In this document: positions 18,876 through 27,515 of the stretch, piece after piece
Layout: every line of letters starts with the position of its first letter
Numbering within the stretch: position 1 is the first letter of the stretch
Source: CBDAPI01 sp965248635
GTDB taxonomy: Bacteria > Acidobacteriota > UBA6911 > RPQK01 > CBDAPI01
Direction of reading: 5' to 3'
Assembly (NCBI GenBank): GCA_965248635.1
Contig: OZ252114.1
Span: 3,410,001-3,474,000, forward strand
DNA: 64,000 bases
Notes under the pieces: model-generated
Databases searched by the model: none
What the model saw: the letters and a program-made list of their open reading frames with translations, nothing else
Told to the model about the DNA's origin: nothing
Position numbers and translations under genes: made by a program

Positions 18876-20192
18876 ATGGGGCTGAAAACTCCGGAAAAGA
18901 TTGGGAAGCTGCAAAGGACGTTGTACGCCAAAGCGAAGGAGCAGCCCGAGCGCCGCTTTCATCAGCTGTACGACAAGGTGTGGAGAGAAGACTTTCTGGA
19001 GTTCGCTTACCGGAAATGCAAAGCCAATGGCGGAGCAGCGGGGGTGGACCGAGAGAGCTTCGAAGACATTGAGGCGCGCGGACGAGAGAAGTGGCTGGGC
19101 GAACTGGCGAGGGAGCTGAAAAGCAAAAGCTACCGGCCGGCGGCAGTGCGCCGGGTGTGGATTGACAAAACCAACGGAGGAAAGCGCCCGCTGGGAGTGC
19201 CGACGATCAAGGATCGGGTGGTGCAAACGGCGGCGATGCTAGTCATCGAGCCGATCTTCGAGGCAGATCTGCAGCCGGAACAACATGGCTACCGCCCCCG
19301 ACGAAGCGCGCAGGATGCGGTTCAAGCGGTGCACGCTCTGATCAACACAGGCCACCGAGAGGTGGTGGATGCAGATTTGAGTGGCTACTTTGACAGTATC
19401 CCGCGGAAGGAGCTGATGCAATCGGTGGCGCGTCGTATCTGCGATCGGCAGATGTTAAAGCTGATCAAGATGTGGCTGAATACCCCGGTTGTGGAGGTCT
19501 CCAAGAAGGACAAGGACGAACCGAAAGGAGGAGGGAAAAGGGGAACCACACAAGGGTCTCCGATCTCACCCCTTTTAGCCAACCTGTACTTTCGTCGCTT
19601 CATAATGGGGTGGAGGAAACTGGGACCGAAGCAGTGTCAGGGCAGGATTGTGTCCTATGCGGACGACTTTGTGATCTGCTGTCAAGGCGAAGCAGGGAAG
19701 GCTCTGCGAGCAACGCGGGAGATACTGGGGCGTCTGGGCCTGAAACTGAACGAGACCAAGACCTGTGTGAGACGGCTGCCGGAAGAGAGCTTGGACTTTC
19801 TGGGCTACACACTGGGGATCTGTCATCGAGCGAGGAGCGGGGTTCCCTACATGGGGACTCGACCTTCGAAGAAGTCGATCGGCAAGATCTGTCGCGAAAT
19901 CCACAGGGAGACGCGGCCCTGGAGTGGGCTCAGGTCAGCCGAGCAAGAGGTGGCCCGTCTGAACCGAATGTTGGTGGGATGGGCCAATTACTTCTGCTTG
20001 GGTGGGGTCAGCAAAGCCTATCGGGCGGTGGATGCCCACACCCGATGGAGGCTTCGTCAGTGGTTGCGACGAAAACACAAGAAGCAAGGCAGCAAGGGAA
20101 CGCGGCAGTTCCCGGACCAGTTCCTGTACGAAAGGTTGGGGCTGGTACGACTGACCGAGCGGACTCGCGACCTTCCGTGGGCGAAAGCGTAA
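18876..20192 (+). CDS. Group II intron reverse transcriptase/maturase
   Basis: About 438 residues. Reverse transcriptase blocks are clear: NGGAAGVDRESFEDIE (RT0/1), KRPLGVPTIKDRVVQTA, EQHGYRPRRSAQDAV, DADLSGYFDSI, GTTQGSPISPLLANLYF and the catalytic IVSYADDFVICC near residue 260. A maturase/thumb domain follows, ending near RLVRLTERTRDLPWAKA. No H-N-H endonuclease domain is present, so it would rely on target-primed or replication-fork integration as in En-minus lineages. I chose the ATG at 18876 with GGAG ten bases upstream; a TTG nine bases earlier is possible. The frame is intact. Confidence 0.93.
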   Translation: MGLKTPEKIGKLQRTLYAKAKEQPERRFHQLYDKVWREDFLEFAYRKCKANGGAAGVDRESFEDIEARGREKWLGELARELKSKSYRPAAVRRVWIDKTNGGKRPLGVPTIKDRVVQTAAMLVIEPIFEADLQPEQHGYRPRRSAQDAVQAVHALINTGHREVVDADLSGYFDSIPRKELMQSVARRICDRQMLKLIKMWLNTPVVEVSKKDKDEPKGGGKRGTTQGSPISPLLANLYFRRFIMGWRKLGPKQCQGRIVSYADDFVICCQGEAGKALRATREILGRLGLKLNETKTCVRRLPEESLDFLGYTLGICHRARSGVPYMGTRPSKKSIGKICREIHRETRPWSGLRSAEQEVARLNRMLVGWANYFCLGGVSKAYRAVDAHTRWRLRQWLRRKHKKQGSKGTRQFPDQFLYERLGLVRLTERTRDLPWAKA

Positions 20193-20203
20193 GACCTTGT
20201 CCG

Positions 20204-20238
20204 AGAGCCGGATGCGGGAAAACCGCACGTCCGGTTCG
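20204..20238 (+). ncRNA. Group II intron domain V catalytic hairpin
   Basis: A 34-nt hairpin with GAGCCGGATGCGG on the 5' side and CCGCACGTCCGGTTC on the 3' side, separated by GAAAA. It has the AGC catalytic triad at the base, the two-base bulge and a GNRA-like loop. It starts twelve bases after the maturase stop, the usual arrangement. This is the most conserved part of the ribozyme and confirms the intron call. Confidence 0.85.
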
Positions 20239-20377
20239 ACGAGCGGGATGTGGAAACGGAGCATGGACGAGCTAGTGAGGCACCGACAGACGAAAGGGTC
20301 GGCAACGGATAGGCTCTTCCTAAACCACCGCGCCACATCTCGACTCTACTAAGTTTTCGTAGCGAAGCGGGGGAAGA

Positions 20378-20470
20378 CCCGTTCTGACAAGGCTTGCGAC
20401 CGAGGCCCCCGCAGGCGTACTCGTGCAGTACGCCGAGGAGGCCGACCGAGCGCAACACAGTCAGGGCGGG
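20378..20470. repeat. Long imperfect foldback between intron and enolase-family gene
   Basis: CCCGTTCTGACAAGG and TTGCG at 20378-20398 pair imperfectly with CGCAACACAG and TCAGGGCGGG at 20451-20470. The core is a perfect GGCGTACT (20414-20421) with AGTACGCC (20427-20434) around a 5-nt loop. The outer 3' arm contains the stop codon of the enolase-superfamily gene. It could act as a terminator, a REP-like mobile hairpin or part of an element end. Confidence 0.55.
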
Positions 20471-21897
20471 AGATTCTCACGCTGCAGAACGATCGCCGGG
20501 TCCATGCAACCAAAGTCGGGCAGGGCATTGCAGGCAAAACCCGGACCCCCCAGGCTGCGCAGGTCGAGACATCCATCCCGGATCTGGAGGCAAACCGTGC
20601 CGTCGACCTTTCCATAAAGACCGGGGTGGGCCTCCAGAAAATCTTCCGACTCTCTCGAGGAGACTCCCGCAAAGCCTTTGACGTAGTGGTGTCCATTCCG
20701 TTCGATGTGGTCCAGGCCGAGCAGGGCGGCCAGGGCCAGATCCTGCTGAACGGCAACTCCGGCCTGCGTGGTCAGGTCCTCACCTGACATGAAAAAGTGC
20801 TCCCTCCCCATTTCTCGGTTCCAGAGTTGACACCGGGCCCGGTTCAGGATCGATTTGTAGAAGCCTTTGCAGGCTTTCGAAGAAATGCCCCGATATCCCA
20901 GTCCCCTGGCTCGCAGAAACGCATCGAGCGTTCCGTCCGATTCATCCGCAATGACGGCCTGGCCGAGATCGGCATCCTGGAGAGGGCAGTCCCAGGCGAT
21001 CCCTCGATCCAGCGGCTGCTCCAGGAACAGCACAGAACGCCAGAAGCGTTGCAGAGGGGCGTATCCCTGAAGTCGGCCGGTAAAGTCCAGGAGCTGCCCG
21101 ATGGTCTTGAACTGTTCGTTTCCATCAAGGGTTATACGGTATTCCTCGAGATGGTTCAGGACAGCGGCAATCGACTCCAGCCTGTCCAGGTCCTCCTCCA
21201 GCTGGCCACTCACCTTGACCTTGAAATAGCGGTGTCCGTAGAAATCCACGACTTCATCGAGAGTCTCAGGAAGACCATCGGCAACCCGTTCCTCGGGGAG
21301 CTGATCCGTGGTCGTGATGGGATCCACCAGCCCCACGGTATGCCGGGCATGAACACTCTGCAGAGGCCGCAGCGTCGACAGGTAGCGATTCCAATCCAAG
21401 TCGCCAAGATCCTCGATTTCTGAATGCGGGCACAAGCCGGGAAGATTGTGTCTGATCGCCTCCCAGAACGAGATTTCCTCCAGGCGGCAGGCCGCGTCCA
21501 GGATGGCTCGATCCAGGAGGGCGGGTCCAAAACCGGCGACCAGAGGATTCAACCCGGCTGCATCTCCCTCCTGCAGCTGGGAACGATAACCGTTCATTGA
21601 GAGCTCAAAGGGCGTCAGCGGCCGGGGGCTCTCGAGATAAAGCTGAGTGGCGATCCTGATCGAGTCACGAAGTTGCTCAAAGTTTTGCTCGTTGCTGAGA
21701 TCGGGGTTCTTGTCAAACCATTTCGGAGCCAGCATTTCCGCTGCAATTCCCTGCCCCCATCTCCCGCTGCTATCGTTGATTCTGACACGAACCAGCACCT
21801 GCGGTGCTTCCCGCAGAACGATGATTCCAAAACGAAACGGAAGTCGCAGGCGAACCGGCCTCTCGAACGCCTCCACTGCCTCGAGTCTGACCTGCAT
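20461..21897 (-). CDS. Enolase-superfamily (mandelate racemase-like) enzyme
   Basis: A 478-residue protein of the enolase superfamily, longer than the usual 370-400. The KxK general-base motif is in YFKVKVSGQLEEDLDR near residue 230. Metal ligands fit ITLDGNEQF, LEQPLDRG and VIADESDGTL. Such enzymes abstract a proton alpha to a carboxylate, typically dehydrating or racemising acid sugars or muconates; the substrate is not predictable here. I chose the ATG at 21897, which overlaps the upstream stop by one base (TGATG) and suggests coupling with the TIM-barrel isomerase. The stop lies inside a long foldback shared with the intron 3' flank. Probably part of a sugar catabolic cluster. Confidence 0.85.
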   Translation of the reverse strand: MQVRLEAVEAFERPVRLRLPFRFGIIVLREAPQVLVRVRINDSSGRWGQGIAAEMLAPKWFDKNPDLSNEQNFEQLRDSIRIATQLYLESPRPLTPFELSMNGYRSQLQEGDAAGLNPLVAGFGPALLDRAILDAACRLEEISFWEAIRHNLPGLCPHSEIEDLGDLDWNRYLSTLRPLQSVHARHTVGLVDPITTTDQLPEERVADGLPETLDEVVDFYGHRYFKVKVSGQLEEDLDRLESIAAVLNHLEEYRITLDGNEQFKTIGQLLDFTGRLQGYAPLQRFWRSVLFLEQPLDRGIAWDCPLQDADLGQAVIADESDGTLDAFLRARGLGYRGISSKACKGFYKSILNRARCQLWNREMGREHFFMSGEDLTTQAGVAVQQDLALAALLGLDHIERNGHHYVKGFAGVSSRESEDFLEAHPGLYGKVDGTVCLQIRDGCLDLRSLGGPGFACNALPDFGCMDPAIVLQRENLPP

Positions 21898-22793
21898 CAA
21901 ACGCACCTCTCAAAAAGAGCCTGAAGACGACGTACGTGGCGAGGAATCTCTATTCGCGGGTTCGCCGCTGCCTCGTACTCCAGCGCCACCCAGCCCCGGT
22001 ACCCGCTCCTGACGACAATCTCTCGAACACGCTCGAAATCGGCTGGCACGAGATTCCCCTCGGGCCCACGAACCTCCACCTTGAACTGCACGTTGACCGC
22101 TCGGGGAACGGCCAGCTCCAGTTGGCGGTAAGGACTCGTGTGGTAGTTACCCGTGTCGAGATTGATACCAAACCAGGGATGCTCGCCCACCCGATCACAG
22201 ATGGCGAGATGATCCTCGGCCCGGGCGGTGATTCCACCATGGTTTTCCAGGCCCACTACAACTCCCCGTTTCTCTGCCCGCTCCAGAACCGTGTGGATGG
22301 CGTCGGCAACCCATCCGATGGCTCTCTCCCGAGCGACACCGGCTGGAGGTTTTCCGGCAAAGACCCGAATGTGGGGTGCAAACATTTCGGCGGCGTAGTC
22401 AATCCACTGGTTCACATGCCGGACGTGTCCCTCGCGCTCCGACCCGGGTGGTAGACAGAAATTATTGCTTACCGCCGTCCCTGTCACCGTAACACCACTG
22501 TCGAAGGCTCGCTTGCGCAGCTGTCGGAGATAGGCCGTATCGAACGGCTCCGGGAAGTAGTAGGACGTCAATTCAGCGCCACTGAGCCCGATCTGCGCAC
22601 ACCAGTCGATGAAGCCGAACAGGTCCAGATCCCCGGCTGTCAGCTCCTCCCGCATGGAATAAGCGGCCAGAGCAATTCGTATGGGCCCCTCCCTCTGCCG
22701 CTCCTGTGACTGGCCTGCCACACGGGATGAGAAGTAGAGCGGGCCGGCCAGGGTCGTGCCAAGAAGTTTGCGTCTGGACAGCACTGATTTCAT
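21897..22793 (-). CDS. Exported sugar isomerase/epimerase-like TIM-barrel protein
   Basis: A 298-residue protein of the AP-endonuclease-2/xylose-isomerase-like TIM-barrel family. A twin-arginine export signal is visible at the N-terminus (SRRKLLGTTLAG), so it probably acts in the periplasm. LAAYSMREEL, GLSGAELTSYYFPEP, VVVGLENHGG, GINLDTGNYH and GWVALEYEA mark the barrel strands with carboxylate metal ligands. Family members isomerise or epimerise sugars. It overlaps the enolase-superfamily gene by one base and is divergent from a second, cytoplasmic family member at 22933. Confidence 0.87.
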   Translation of the reverse strand: MKSVLSRRKLLGTTLAGPLYFSSRVAGQSQERQREGPIRIALAAYSMREELTAGDLDLFGFIDWCAQIGLSGAELTSYYFPEPFDTAYLRQLRKRAFDSGVTVTGTAVSNNFCLPPGSEREGHVRHVNQWIDYAAEMFAPHIRVFAGKPPAGVARERAIGWVADAIHTVLERAEKRGVVVGLENHGGITARAEDHLAICDRVGEHPWFGINLDTGNYHTSPYRQLELAVPRAVNVQFKVEVRGPEGNLVPADFERVREIVVRSGYRGWVALEYEAAANPRIEIPRHVRRLQALFERCV

Positions 22794-22932
22794 GGAACTA
22801 TGTTGTCACCGGCACGGGATCTCTGGCAACTAGTGCACTGTAATGCTTGAATAGGTAGTGGGTGAGCGAGCCATTCGGGCCCGAGGTCAAGGCGCGCCGA
22901 CGAGGCATAGCCAGGACGGACGTGAGTACTAA

Positions 22933-23772
22933 GTGAAGATCGCCCTTTGCAATGAGGTTTTGCGGGAGTTGCCCTTTCGGGAGCAGTGCCGGTTTGCTGC
23001 CGCTGTGGGCTACGACGGCCTGGAACTGGCACCTTTCACACTTGCTGAAGAACCTCATCGCATCCCCGAACGGGAGGTCCAGCGGCTCCGGCGCACTGCA
23101 CGGGAGGAGGGACTGGCCATCACGGGACTTCACTGGCTGCTGGTCGCCCCACCCGGTCTTTCCATTACCTCCTCTGACGCCACGGTTCTGCGGGAAACGA
23201 AACAGGTTCTGCTGGGCTTGATCGATCTCTGCGCGGAGCTGGGAGGAAGCGTCCTCGTCCACGGTTCGCCGGAGCAGAGGATGATCGGCGCCAATCAGGA
23301 TCGAAGTCGAGTTTTTGAGCGGGTGCTGGGAATTTTTCAGGAGGTCGCCCGTCATGCCGGCGATCGCGGCCTGGTTTACTGTATCGAGCCCCTTCCCCGA
23401 TCGCAGACCAACTTCATCAACAACTTGCAGGAAGCCCGTGCCCTGGTGCGGGCGGTGGACAGTCCGTCCCTCAAGACCATGTTGGACTGCCGCGCTGCTC
23501 GTCTCTCAGAACCCGTTGCACCCGACCTGCTGCTGGAACAATGGCTTCCCACCGGGCAAATCGCTCATGTTCATCTGAACGATTCGAACTCCCGGGGACC
23601 CGGGGAAGGAGAGGACTCTTTCAGCGAGATTCTGCAGGTCCTCTTCCAACACGGGTACCAGGGCACCATGGCGGTCGAACCCTTCCTTTATGAGCCGGAT
23701 GGGAAGGCCTGCGCAGCCCGGGCGATCGGATACATTCGAGGGCACATCGAAGCCCTCCACAGCTCGGGGTAG
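22933..23772 (+). CDS. Sugar phosphate isomerase/epimerase-like TIM-barrel protein
   Basis: A 279-residue cytoplasmic member of the xylose-isomerase-like TIM-barrel family without a signal sequence. AVGYDGLELAPF, GLHWLLVAPPGLS, VYCIEPLPRSQTNFI, KTMLDCRAA, IAHVHLNDSN and GTMAVEPFLYEP give the expected glutamate, aspartate and histidine metal ligands. It starts at a GTG at 22933. It is transcribed opposite to the rest of the cluster and is the only plus-strand gene there. It probably handles the same sugar after import; the specific substrate is unknown. Confidence 0.85.
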   Translation: MKIALCNEVLRELPFREQCRFAAAVGYDGLELAPFTLAEEPHRIPEREVQRLRRTAREEGLAITGLHWLLVAPPGLSITSSDATVLRETKQVLLGLIDLCAELGGSVLVHGSPEQRMIGANQDRSRVFERVLGIFQEVARHAGDRGLVYCIEPLPRSQTNFINNLQEARALVRAVDSPSLKTMLDCRAARLSEPVAPDLLLEQWLPTGQIAHVHLNDSNSRGPGEGEDSFSEILQVLFQHGYQGTMAVEPFLYEPDGKACAARAIGYIRGHIEALHSSG

Positions 23773-23804
23773 TGCAGCTCGTGACCGGTCGTCCGAATCC
23801 ACGT

Positions 23805-24749
23805 TTAACGGATGTACTTCTGATACTCTGAATCCAGCCGTGCTTTCTCGACTTCTGCCGAGTAAATGGAGAGCCGGTATCGGAAGCGAAGTCTCTCTCC
23901 TACACGGATCTCAAAGCCGACGGGAACGGAGCCCTCTACGAAGTCCTTCCTTCCCAGAGGATTGGCGGCAAAAAGACCGTAAGCTCGTGCATGCCAGTAG
24001 GAAGGGTGATTGAACGTGCTGGGATGATCGAAAATGGCTATCGTGAGCGGCTCTCCGGAGAGTTTTCCCTGGAGCGCCAGCCAGGGCACACGAGTGCCCC
24101 AGATGGACTCCTCTCTACAGCGGCCAAAGGCATCCAGGTACACCGATCCACCACGGTCCTCGCGGAATGCTCCTGCCACCCGAATTCCAAACATCCCTTC
24201 CTTACTCTCCCCAATCTTCACGGACCTCTCGCGGGCCACAAGATCACTGGTATGATCCAGCCAGAACGAGTCCTTCCCCGCGCCGAACTCGAGCCGGCGA
24301 ATCTCTTGGAGGACAGCCTGGCCTTGGGAGTCGACCCAGTCGAGGAGAACCTCGAGAACCCCGGTCCTGCCACTCTGCATTTCCCGGATGGAGCGCTGTC
24401 GGATGTGCACCCCGTCCCGGCCACTCCAGAAATCCAGCCCTTCAACGTCACCATAGGTAAACCACAGGGATTCCTGATGGGGATGATCCGTCTCTTCATC
24501 CGCTCTCTTCTCCTGGACCGGAAACCGCCGGTTCACAATCCTTCCCCCGGGAGCTCTTACTGGAAAGAAGATCGGTTTACTGCGAGCCGGTCCAAAATGG
24601 TAGCTGGTGAACGGTTGTCCACCCACCAAGATGTCAACCCTGGATTCATCGGAATGAAGGACCAGGTCAGCCTGGGCAATCAGTCGATTGCTGGAGGCGA
24701 AGAGAGCGACTCCCGCCAGGCTCCACACGAAGAGAGATCCCCTGTTCAT
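23805..24749 (-). CDS. Exported PmoA-family (DUF6807) protein
   Basis: A 314-residue protein with an N-terminal signal sequence. The motif DHPHQESLWFTYGDVEGLDF near residue 90, with FDHPSTFNHPSYWHARAYGL further on, marks the family often annotated methane oxygenase PmoA, now DUF6807. These are not methane monooxygenase subunits. They are beta-sandwich proteins common in acidobacterial, planctomycete and verrucomicrobial sugar-degradation loci. Its start codon overlaps the stop of the Gfo/Idh/MocA gene by four bases (ATGA), so the two are probably co-translated. A carbohydrate-related role is likely. Confidence 0.83.
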   Translation of the reverse strand: MNRGSLFVWSLAGVALFASSNRLIAQADLVLHSDESRVDILVGGQPFTSYHFGPARSKPIFFPVRAPGGRIVNRRFPVQEKRADEETDHPHQESLWFTYGDVEGLDFWSGRDGVHIRQRSIREMQSGRTGVLEVLLDWVDSQGQAVLQEIRRLEFGAGKDSFWLDHTSDLVARERSVKIGESKEGMFGIRVAGAFREDRGGSVYLDAFGRCREESIWGTRVPWLALQGKLSGEPLTIAIFDHPSTFNHPSYWHARAYGLFAANPLGRKDFVEGSVPVGFEIRVGERLRFRYRLSIYSAEVEKARLDSEYQKYIR

Positions 24750-26059
24750 ACCTGTTCGGGGAGGATGTAGGGGGCTCGATAGTCGCGGGTCAGCATGCCA
24801 TCGGCTTCAGCATCGTCACGAAACGCTTCTGTCGTCGGATCGAAATCCAGGGACCGACCAAGTCGGTAGGAGATATTGGCCAGGTGAACCAGGCTGGCGC
24901 TGCGGTGGCCTTCCTCGATGTCACAGTTCAGCAGGTCGGGATTCTCGGCCCGGATCGCTGCGATGAAGTTGGCATAGTGATCTCCACCCGCCTGTGCATG
25001 AGGGCCCGGTTCCCGCTGATCTCCCAGATAGGCTCTCCAGCTGCTGTAGCTGTCAACGACCAGGTAGCCTTCCGAGCCATAGAAAATCACACCGACCGTG
25101 TTTCTCTCATCGGGGCTGATGGCTGCCTCTTTGTTGCTGATCCAGTGGCGGACTTCAAAATGCAGTAACAGGGGAGACCGGCCTTCCCGCTCGTAGGTAT
25201 AGGAAGCGTGGAGAAGGTTGGGAGTTTCCTGGTCATCGTTAAACATCACATGGCCGCCGCTGGCACTGACCCGGTTGGGATGCTCCGTGACGCCCAGACC
25301 CCAGCGGGCCACGTCCAACTGGTGGACCCCCTGATTCCCGATGTCCCCGTTTCCGTAGTCCCAATGCCAGTGCCAGTTGTAGTGGAAGCGATTGGCTGAG
25401 AAAGGGCGCCGGGGCGCCGGTCCCAGCCAAAGCTCGTAGTCGACACCGGGCGGAACAGGTTCGTCAGGGGTCTTGGAGATCGTGTCTCTCCACTTGTAAC
25501 AGAGTCCTTTTGCCATGTAGACCTCGCCCAACTGGCCCGAGGCTAGAAAATCGATCGCCGCTCTGGCGGCGATGGAACTGCGGATCTGATGACCGACCTG
25601 TACAACACGTCCGTATCTGCGGGTCGCCTCTACTATCCGACGTCCCTCGCGAAGGTTGTGACTGGCCGGCTTCTCAACGTAAACATGTTTTCCTGCCTGG
25701 CAGGCCCAGATCGCCCCCAGAGCGTGCCAGTGGTTTGGAGTGGCGAAGGACACGGCATCCACGTCGCTGTCCTCGAGAAGATGACGCATATCCTTGAAGG
25801 TCTTGGGCCGCTTCCAGTCCCTTTCGCCAAAGCGATTGCCGGCGCTGGCAATGACCTCGTCATCCACATCACAAATCGCAGTGACCTCGACGCCGGGGAG
25901 AGCCTGAAATCCAGCCAGGTGATCCTGACCCCGTCCCCGCAGGCCCACCACGCCAACACGAACCGTGTCGGTTCTTGCGTCTGTACGAGGAAGAACGTAG
26001 GGTGCCGAGGCGGCTACCGCTGATGTCTTCACAAATTCTCTTCGATTTATGGGCTTCAT
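24746..26059 (-). CDS. Tat-exported Gfo/Idh/MocA-family oxidoreductase
   Basis: A 437-residue NAD(P)-dependent oxidoreductase with a twin-arginine-like N-terminus (NRREFVKTSAVAASAP). The Rossmann fold follows (VGVVGLRGRGQDHLAGF), with the dinucleotide-domain motif HVYVEKPASHNLREGR that includes the usual EKP. The C-terminal substrate domain includes FHYNWHWHWDYGNGDIGNQG and HQLDVARWGLG, typical of the exported subgroup in acidobacteria and planctomycetes. It is coupled to the PmoA-family gene downstream. The exported group often carries tightly bound cofactor and acts on glycosides through 3-keto intermediates; this enzyme's substrate is inferred only. Confidence 0.88.
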   Translation of the reverse strand: MKPINRREFVKTSAVAASAPYVLPRTDARTDTVRVGVVGLRGRGQDHLAGFQALPGVEVTAICDVDDEVIASAGNRFGERDWKRPKTFKDMRHLLEDSDVDAVSFATPNHWHALGAIWACQAGKHVYVEKPASHNLREGRRIVEATRRYGRVVQVGHQIRSSIAARAAIDFLASGQLGEVYMAKGLCYKWRDTISKTPDEPVPPGVDYELWLGPAPRRPFSANRFHYNWHWHWDYGNGDIGNQGVHQLDVARWGLGVTEHPNRVSASGGHVMFNDDQETPNLLHASYTYEREGRSPLLLHFEVRHWISNKEAAISPDERNTVGVIFYGSEGYLVVDSYSSWRAYLGDQREPGPHAQAGGDHYANFIAAIRAENPDLLNCDIEEGHRSASLVHLANISYRLGRSLDFDPTTEAFRDDAEADGMLTRDYRAPYILPEQV

Positions 26060-26165
26060 GGTCGGATCCTCCGAGGAAAGCCGTTTTCAGGTTGAGTTCA
26101 GTCTACCGCTGGTGGATGGCAGATTCCAGTTGGACTGAGGGGCCGACAGGCGAGGCGTGGCTACT

Positions 26166-26200
26166 GGTTACTCGTTATTGGTTACTGGTAACCGGTAACT
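26166..26200. repeat. Heptamer repeat, five units, overlapping the sulfatase 3' end
   Basis: Five contiguous 7-nt units in register, with GGTTACT first and third, CGTTATT second and GGTAACC fourth. The array overlaps the last eleven codons of the sulfatase gene on the minus strand, including its stop. It is therefore one of the few arrays of this class that enter a coding sequence. Confidence 0.6.
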
Positions 26201-27442
26201 AGCGAGCCCAGTCCCCCCTTCATATTCCCTGACGAGCTGCCGAAGGCGAGCTGCCACTTTGGGTTTTTCTCCGATGAGATTCCGGGACTCACCCGGGTCG
26301 GAGACCAGATCAAACAGCTGATTGGGCGTGTCCGGGATTGAACCGGCAGGTTCAATATGCAGTTTCCAGCGACCTGATCGAACGGCGGCCACGCGCCTCT
26401 TCAGGAAGAAGAAGATCGGATCGTCGGGGCGGCGTCCGGGGCTTCCGCGGCTTCCTTCCACCCCCAGAACGTCCAACAAGTGCCGTCCATCCAGGCCCTC
26501 CGGCTCGGTGCCGCCGATCAGCAGCAGTATGGTCGGGAAAAGATCACACATCATGGCCGGTGAAGCGATCTTGCGGTTCTCGGAAATGAACTCGGGATAG
26601 GAAATCATCAGAGGGACCCGCACCCCGCCCTCATAGACGGTTTTCTTGCCCGCCCTAAGTCCTCCGTTGCTTCCACGCCTCCACGATCCATTGTCACTGG
26701 TGAAGATGACGATTGTCTGCCGGGCCAGATTCAGGTCTTCCAGCCGCTTCAGGATTCTTCCAATGCTCCAGTCCATGTACTCGACCGAATCGATGTAGGC
26801 ACTTCGCTCCGGCCGTCTCCAGGCGTCGGGCAGGGCCAGGGGAACATGGGGTGTCTTGAGAGGCAGGTAGAGGAAGAAAGGCCGCTGGGCATTTCGACTC
26901 AGGAAACCGATTGCTTCGTCAGTGAATTCCCTGGTTAAGAAGGGCTGGGTTGGATTGGGGTCGATCATCTCCGCGTTGCGGAGAAGGCGAAGGGGCACCA
27001 TGTCATTGCTGTAGGGGATCCCGAAGAACTCGTCAAAACCGTGCCTGGTCGGCAGAAATGAAGGAGCATCCCCTAAATGCCACTTGCCGATCGCTGCCGT
27101 GACATAGCCCTGGGCGCGAAGGGCCTCCCCCAGGGTCAGATGCTCATCCGGAAGACCGGTCTCGGCGCCGGGCCGAAATACCCGGAAAACTCCCGTTCGA
27201 GGAGGGAGAAGCCCCGTGAGGAGAGACGCGCGCGAAGGGCTGCAGACCGGAGAAACCGTGTAGAACCGGGTGAAGCTGGATCCGCGTCGGGCCAAATCGT
27301 CCAGCACCGGAGTGCGGATGTCTTGGGAGCCCCAGGCGGACAGATCTCCCCACCCGAGGTCATCCGCCAGGATCAAGATCACACTGGGTCTCGGATCCGA
27401 GGCAGAGGCCGTCACCAGGGTCAAGAAGAGGAGGATCGTCAT
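26168..27442 (-). CDS. Sulfatase (formylglycine-dependent)
   Basis: About 424 residues. The N-terminus is a signal peptide (MTILLFLTLVTASAS), then VILILADDLGWGDL gives the metal-binding aspartates. The cysteine that is converted to formylglycine lies in VCSPSRASLLTG near residue 75; GKWHLG and FTSDNGSWRRG are further conserved sulfatase motifs. It hydrolyses sulfate esters in the periplasm, probably from a polysaccharide given the neighbours. I chose the ATG at 27442 because a longer frame to 27679 lacks homology. The last eleven residues are encoded by heptamer repeats. Confidence 0.9.
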   Translation of the reverse strand: MTILLFLTLVTASASDPRPSVILILADDLGWGDLSAWGSQDIRTPVLDDLARRGSSFTRFYTVSPVCSPSRASLLTGLLPPRTGVFRVFRPGAETGLPDEHLTLGEALRAQGYVTAAIGKWHLGDAPSFLPTRHGFDEFFGIPYSNDMVPLRLLRNAEMIDPNPTQPFLTREFTDEAIGFLSRNAQRPFFLYLPLKTPHVPLALPDAWRRPERSAYIDSVEYMDWSIGRILKRLEDLNLARQTIVIFTSDNGSWRRGSNGGLRAGKKTVYEGGVRVPLMISYPEFISENRKIASPAMMCDLFPTILLLIGGTEPEGLDGRHLLDVLGVEGSRGSPGRRPDDPIFFFLKRRVAAVRSGRWKLHIEPAGSIPDTPNQLFDLVSDPGESRNLIGEKPKVAARLRQLVREYEGGTGLASYRLPVTNNE

Positions 27443-27515
27443 TGTTCTTGTGAAAGTGAACACTTGGAATGAAACAAAACAGGCCTCCCGGAGTCTTACA
27501 TACCAGGTAAAGGAA

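Larger units (their letters stand above)
18365..20350 (+). mobile_element. Group II intron with reverse transcriptase; 3' end approximate
   Basis: A roughly 2-kb ribozyme-retroelement. The proposed 5' splice boundary is GTGCGCC at 18365, which fits the GUGYG start rule. About 500 bases of structured leader follow, then the intron-encoded protein at 18876-20192. Domain V is recognisable at 20204-20238, and domain VI plus the 3' end should lie between 20240 and about 20350. The 5' flank reads CCCGGATGATTCA, which matches the IS1380 terminus in 11 of 13 positions, so the intron may have inserted into a related IS end. The exact 3' boundary is not certain. Confidence 0.75.

Noticed and set aside
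23805..24749. Methane monooxygenase subunit
   Set aside because: The common PmoA label for this family is misleading. The protein is soluble, exported and lacks the membrane helices of particulate methane monooxygenase.
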